Source: Lichenostomus cassidix
Lineage: Eukaryota > Chordata > Aves > Passeriformes > Meliphagidae
Length of the DNA stretch: 64,000 nt
Reading direction: 5' to 3'
Assembly (NCBI GenBank): GCA_008360975.2
Contig: CM039184.1
Span: forward strand, 50,806,797-50,870,796
A program made the position numbers and the translations under genes. The notes beneath the pieces were generated by a model that had not been told where the DNA came from, made no database searches, and saw only the letters and a program-made list of their open reading frames with translations. Every line of letters begins with the position of its first letter. Within the stretch, counting starts at the first letter, position 1. Below are positions 59,176-64,000 of this stretch, in pieces.

Positions 59176-62100
59176 AATTTAAATATTTACTAGTAAATAA
59201 AAAATCCATTAAAAACAAAGTGTTAAGAATAGTCTGATCATCAATTCTTGAGGAATCAATGAAGAGTAAGTTTCACTTCTAACTTATTCTCCTATTTTGG
59301 AACTTCCAACATATAAGCAGCAGAGCTATTCCTCAGATGACCTCAGGGAACCTGGCTTGTATAAGACTAGGTCTGTGACATATTGGATTTTTTCTATTAA
59401 CTGCTTGAGGAAACTGGTTACTTCTGAAAGTCTTATCTCTCTAACTATACTTCCTTGCCCTCTTTCTTTGTTTTGAAGAAATTAGATGCAGAAAACCTAT
59501 GTAATGGCCAGTTCACTTGATATGTTGAGATTATATTTTTAGATGGTATTTTTGATCATAAATTAGGTATCTATACTGAAAAAAACCCAACACTTGTGAA
59601 GTTGAAGGAAAAGAAATGAGAACTGGCCCTTAAGTGAATGCTCCCACAGACACAGCATACAAAAAGAATAAAAATGACATGCTGACCTTTGGAGAGAATT
59701 TCATGATATTTTTAAACTGGCTACAATGCTCCAACCTTTCAGAGAAAACAAACATTAATATAAATATTTAAAGATTATAAATAGGTTAGAAGTTTTCCAA
59801 TATTAAAAGAATAATGCTTCCTGAATTGATGGTGGAGTAGCTAACACATATATCACTGTATTAATTATAGTTTAACCAGTTCCTAAACACTGAAGAAGCT
59901 GTGCATGTAGTAGGTGTTATTTCAAATTATTTTTTTAGATGCAGATTCAACTAGTCAAGTAAGAGCATATCACAATGATATTGATTGGTTTTTTTGCACC
60001 AACTTTAGTCTTTGAGAGCCTGTCTTGTTTGTGTTTTTTTCTTTCCCCTTTGGTATATATGATGGAAATTAATAAGACAGAAATAAAACACTTCTATGTA
60101 AAGCCAATACATCCTGGTACACCAAAGAGTATGGAATTGAAATAATATGAAACTTAATGTTTGCTTCCCATGTTGTTTTCTCCAAAGTTCAAGGAGAATG
60201 TCTTGTCAAATATTATCCAAAAGACTGACATGAACTGAAAAGTACTGTGACCCCAAAAGAAGAGAACAGGTAAATTGCTATTTTTATATGACATTTTTCA
60301 AATTGCCTATTTCTCAAACAAAACCTGTATGCCTTTTAAATACTATGGGTTTTGTTTTAAAATTCGTGATGATCAGTTAACAATGTGCTCTTGAAGAGAG
60401 CTGTAACCAATATATGTATTTCTTCTTAGTATGAACTCCAACAAAATTCATAAACTGTTTTACATTTTATGAGATGAAACAAGGAGAGAGAATAATTCTT
60501 TGCTGATGTCATGCTATGAGAAAAGCACAGCATAAAAACACTTAAAAGTACAGCTGAAAGAAAGAAAAAACACAAAGATATTCTGATAGGCTTTACACAC
60601 CAAATAAACCCTGTATTTTATGTCAATTTACAAAGAATAAGAATAAAACTTCTCATCTCTACATAAAGTATTATAGTTACCCTTTAGCCTGGAATAAACC
60701 TATAAACCAAACAGAGCCAATAAATCCCCACAAATTTTATATTAAGAGTGTTCTAGGGATAACAGGTACTATCCAACACAGAGGTTAAATGAGCCTATTT
60801 TTAAGGGTGTTGCAAACATATCCAATTTATTTTCCAAAACTTGTAATTTGGGATAGTTGAAAAATGTGTGGAGAAAAAATATATATGGTTTGTCTTTCAT
60901 TGAAAATCTTCCTTATTTTCTTTGCTTTGCTGCAAAATTGAGATCTTAATATTTTCCAGATAGCTAGCACTGTTTGAGGCAAATGTTAGTATAACTCAAG
61001 CACTTCAAATTAATATGAAAAAAGAATTATTGAGATCTATTTCAGGCTGTCATTTAAAATATAACAAGAGCTGTTCCCTTTCTACAGCTTCTGTTTTAGT
61101 TTCATTGTTTTTCCTTAAGTTTTTGTTATCTTTTTACTCACTGGCATAGCTCCCTTTTGCCATATCTAAAACTATTATTCTTCTCTATCTGTTTAACAAT
61201 AAAATAGTGCTATAAAAAGCAAGAAATTTTTCACATAAGGCCACACTGCCATCTGACAAAAAGGTAGTCAGCCTTTTCCTTTAAAAAATATCTGAAGGGA
61301 AATTGATCAAAACAAGCTGATATATGCTAACAATTACTTTGTAGACATCCTCAGGAGATTACTCTATGCTATGAATTCTAAACAGACAGGAGTTTGCTAC
61401 CTTGGCGCTTCAGGGTGCCTCCACACAGTATGACTTTGGTCAGTGCAACTCTGAGCTTACAATAACAAGCCCTACTGATAGTGTAATCGCACAGACTTAC
61501 TACCAGCATTATATGCAGACACAGTTTGCTTTGGAAGTCTAGACTGAGCTTCCTTCTGCCGGCAAAATAACTCAAAGAGCTACCCTAAATAGAAGATCCT
61601 AGAAGTCTTCAGAAGCTGAATTTACTTTACCCTCTGTATTGTGTAGGCACAGGCTGCCTGCTGTAACTTGTACTGGATGTTGTGGGTTTCTATCATGAAT
61701 TGCTGAACTCTCCCCAAATCTAGTCTAAACAATCCGGACACTTTTATCCCAATCATTAAGCATTTTTAACACTAAACTCCTTCACAGAATAAAATACCAC
61801 TTCAAAAGTGTGGAAACTAGGTAGGTGGAGTGCAGAAGGGAGGCTTCTCCATATGACTGAGGGTGAAAACAAAGGGAACTCAGAATAAATAAAGTAAGTT
61901 ATGAAAATAAATGAGTACAATAGTTTTAAACCACCAAACCTAGATCTACCTTTAAAATTTTACATTAAAAAATTAGTCTTGTTATTTTACCTTGTTTCTT
62001 GTATTTACCTTACTGCAGAGATTTTAATGGTAAAATTATCCACCCACCCACCCTGTATGTCTATGATGACTTACTGTCTACCCTCATGAATAAATAAAAG

Positions 62101-63846
62101 ACAACATAATTTTGGTGCCTTTTGTGATTCAATGACAAGGAAGAAGTTAAAAGATCCAAAAGCTTGTGAACTTTATAGAAAGATATAAAAAGCAGGGTAT
62201 CACAATTTTTTTGTATGTAAGAATCTAATTAATCCTATATTATTGTGCTATGCAATAAAGTAATATAATATATAATATAATATAATATAATATAATATAA
62301 TCACAAACCTAGTGTAACATGAAAATGCAATAAGACATTACTTTGTTTTTTCCCAGTATCAGTTACGAGTGTACAGCATTATGGTTCTTGTGCTAAACCC
62401 ATGTAAATATAAATATTATTTTAAAAATAGTTTTTGTTTAATGTTTACTCTATAAATATAACTCTTTATGATGAGATGTTTTTAATGTTACCAAGCTGAT
62501 CACCTGACTTATTAGATAATTTACTTATAGTTTCTCAGCACAGTATTGATTACATCAAGAAGACAAAAATATGTATATATTTAAATGCCTTTTTCTTATA
62601 CAAGTATGGTAACTCTCTTAAATTTTGTGTTATTAGGACTCACTGTCTTTTTTCCATTTTTTTTTCTCTCCTCTACAGCCACCTCTACATTGTCACTTTA
62701 GAATACTGAAAAACAACACTGAAGGAAGCAAACACAGTTTAGCAAATGTTCCCTAACCATGGAGCCTGTCAAACATTTCTGATCACAGCTCTTGCTGGCA
62801 GTAAGCCTTCAGCTGTTTTAAAGAAGTGTCTCACACACAATTTTCCACTCTTCTTTGTTAAATCACATCACTTTTTAAGGTCAAGTTTGTAACAGAATTA
62901 TAAAAATGATTTGAAGATGATCCAGTCAGTCTTTTTCATGTAACTAGCCTCCCATGGCCTTGCAAGACCGAAGCCTAAGAACAGTGCTCTTTAAAGATGA
63001 AATAACTGCTAGATGTGTTCCCAAGGAAATTTCAGAAGATGCTGTCTCTTTTTAAGTAGATGTGGTCACAGTTCTTTCTGATGAATAAATTAGTTAGATT
63101 CTTTTCTTCAGTATTAGGTTTAAATTATAAACTTTCTCTTTGGTGGAGAAATAAGAGACTTTCAAATCACATTTGATAATACAAATCAATGTCTTCATTT
63201 AATTACATCTTAAAAGAAGGTGAAAATTAAGTATGTTAAGACCCAACACTTAGATTTTTCAGCTATTATTTTAAAGTTTGCTTAAATTAAAGAATATTAA
63301 CCACATTCAGAAAATGTGTTATTGGTACAAGATGGATATTTAAAATAAAAAATTCCTTTAAAACTCACCCATTTTAATATTAAAATATTTTTTAAAATGT
63401 GTTTCTTGCCCTTTTATATGTCCTCTATGAATATTCTAATATTAAATTTTACTGAAATGTTCTTAAATATTTTTCTTATTTCCAGTTTGACAGGCTGAGG
63501 AAAAATTGTTTCATACTTTCAGTCTTGTAACTAAATTTTTTCAAATAATGACATTATTGTTGAGACATGAAACTGCAGTGACCATGACAAATTAAGATTA
63601 TTTCTCATTCTCTGTTGCTTGTTTCTTTAAAAAAAATGGCTTTGCTTCCAACAAGGGATATCTAATTACAGTCACATTTGAATTAGCATTTCTTAATTGT
63701 AGTGTTTTATTTGTTCCTGGGTACCTTTAATATTGCAATTATTTACTCTGGTTTAAAAACTAACATAAAATTGTAGAAAAGAAAATACATGTTGGCAACA
63801 TTAATGTCTAATAATTTAATAATATTGTTTCCCAGTAGTAGTGTAC
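59176..63846. other. AT-rich unique DNA, no gene seen
   Basis: About 4.7 kb. A less AT-rich patch at 61340-61600 could be an old repeat but matches no family I know. A pyrimidine run ending in ctacag at about 62680 looks like a splice acceptor, but the sequence after it has no long open frame. An ATAAT repeat is listed separately. Frames at 61378-61575 (minus) and 61901-62089 (plus) are unrecognised. Confidence 0.5.
62261..62301. repeat. (ATAAT)n microsatellite
   Basis: About eight tandem pentamer units of the type taata/ataat on the plus strand. Confidence 0.93.
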
Positions 63847-64000
63847 TGTTGCGGTATTGGAGGATGTTGCAGCAGACTTTACCCTAGAGCTTCTCTACCC
63901 AGCCCGGTTCAGCGCCTCAGTGCTCCAAACCCTCTGTCCCAGGGCTGGACACTGCGCTCTCACCAGCCAGGGAGCCATAAGGCTAGCTCTGGTTCGTCTG
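63847..64000 (+). mobile_element. Probable start of a GC-richer LTR, cut by window end
   Basis: At 63847 the sequence changes abruptly from AT-rich to GC-richer, beginning TGTTGCGGTATTGGAGG. A TG start and a sharp composition step are what an LTR boundary looks like, and several avian class II LTRs start similarly. The element continues beyond 64000, so neither its family, its right end nor the presence of an attached provirus can be judged. The left flanking hexamer that would be the TSD is gtgtac (63841-63846). Another possibility is a CpG-richer promoter region. Confidence 0.5.

Noticed and set aside
62650..62760. Pyrimidine tract ending ctacag followed by a possible terminal exon
   Set aside because: There is no long open frame after it and no polyadenylation signal placed convincingly; T-rich DNA makes such tracts common.

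Overview
The window reads as gene-poor nuclear DNA from a bird, most likely a songbird. The evidence is the repeat content: many 5'-truncated copies of the avian LINE CR1 in both orientations, together with several families of avian endogenous-retrovirus LTRs of ERVL-like and ERVK-like type. No L1, Alu or B-type SINE was seen, and nothing looks bacterial or viral-episomal. The unique sequence is AT-rich, with few CpGs and no recognisable complete gene. I found no convincing multi-exon gene model, rRNA, tRNA or CRISPR array. Essentially all the open reading frames are short and are either chance AT-rich frames or frames inside repeats.

Layout. 1-8.7 kb: AT-rich DNA with one minus-strand solo LTR (2274-2739). 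8.7-19.7 kb: repeat-rich. It holds a minus-strand CR1, a 361-bp LTR with a TATATA target-site duplication (TSD), an ERVL-like LTR, a CR1 tail, half of a second ERVL-like LTR, a long CR1, and a CR1 split by a 262-bp LTR. 19.7-27.9 kb: mostly unique, with one LTR at 23.7 kb. 27.9-33.6 kb: the densest repeat cluster. It holds a CR1 abutting a 387-bp LTR, an LTR tail, arm A of an inverted repeat, and a complete ERVL-like LTR of about 1.1 kb carrying a second 262-bp LTR. 33.6-47.5 kb: unique DNA with an unclassified GC-richer block (36.1-36.5 kb), a CR1 (38 kb), a probable LTR (40.4 kb), arm B of the inverted repeat (41 kb) and a homopurine microsatellite (45.2 kb). 47.5-64 kb: mostly AT-rich, with one splice-like candidate exon (51124-51215), a CR1 (54.3 kb), an LTR with a related-family LTR fragment just after it (58.2-59.2 kb), and what looks like the start of a GC-richer LTR running off the right edge (63847 on).

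The window is best read as a record of insertions. Three insertions have exact TSDs on both sides (gtttac, ccctgc, gcata); a fourth has TATATA, which is ambiguous because the site is a TA repeat. Nesting gives relative ages: CR1 and the ERVL-like LTR are older, the 262-bp LTR family younger. A pair of inverted arms of about 700 bp, 9.4 kb apart and roughly 95% alike, is the main larger-scale structure. I see no evidence for a new multi-gene system. The observations most worth checking are the nested LTR insertions, the inverted arms and the orphan exon.
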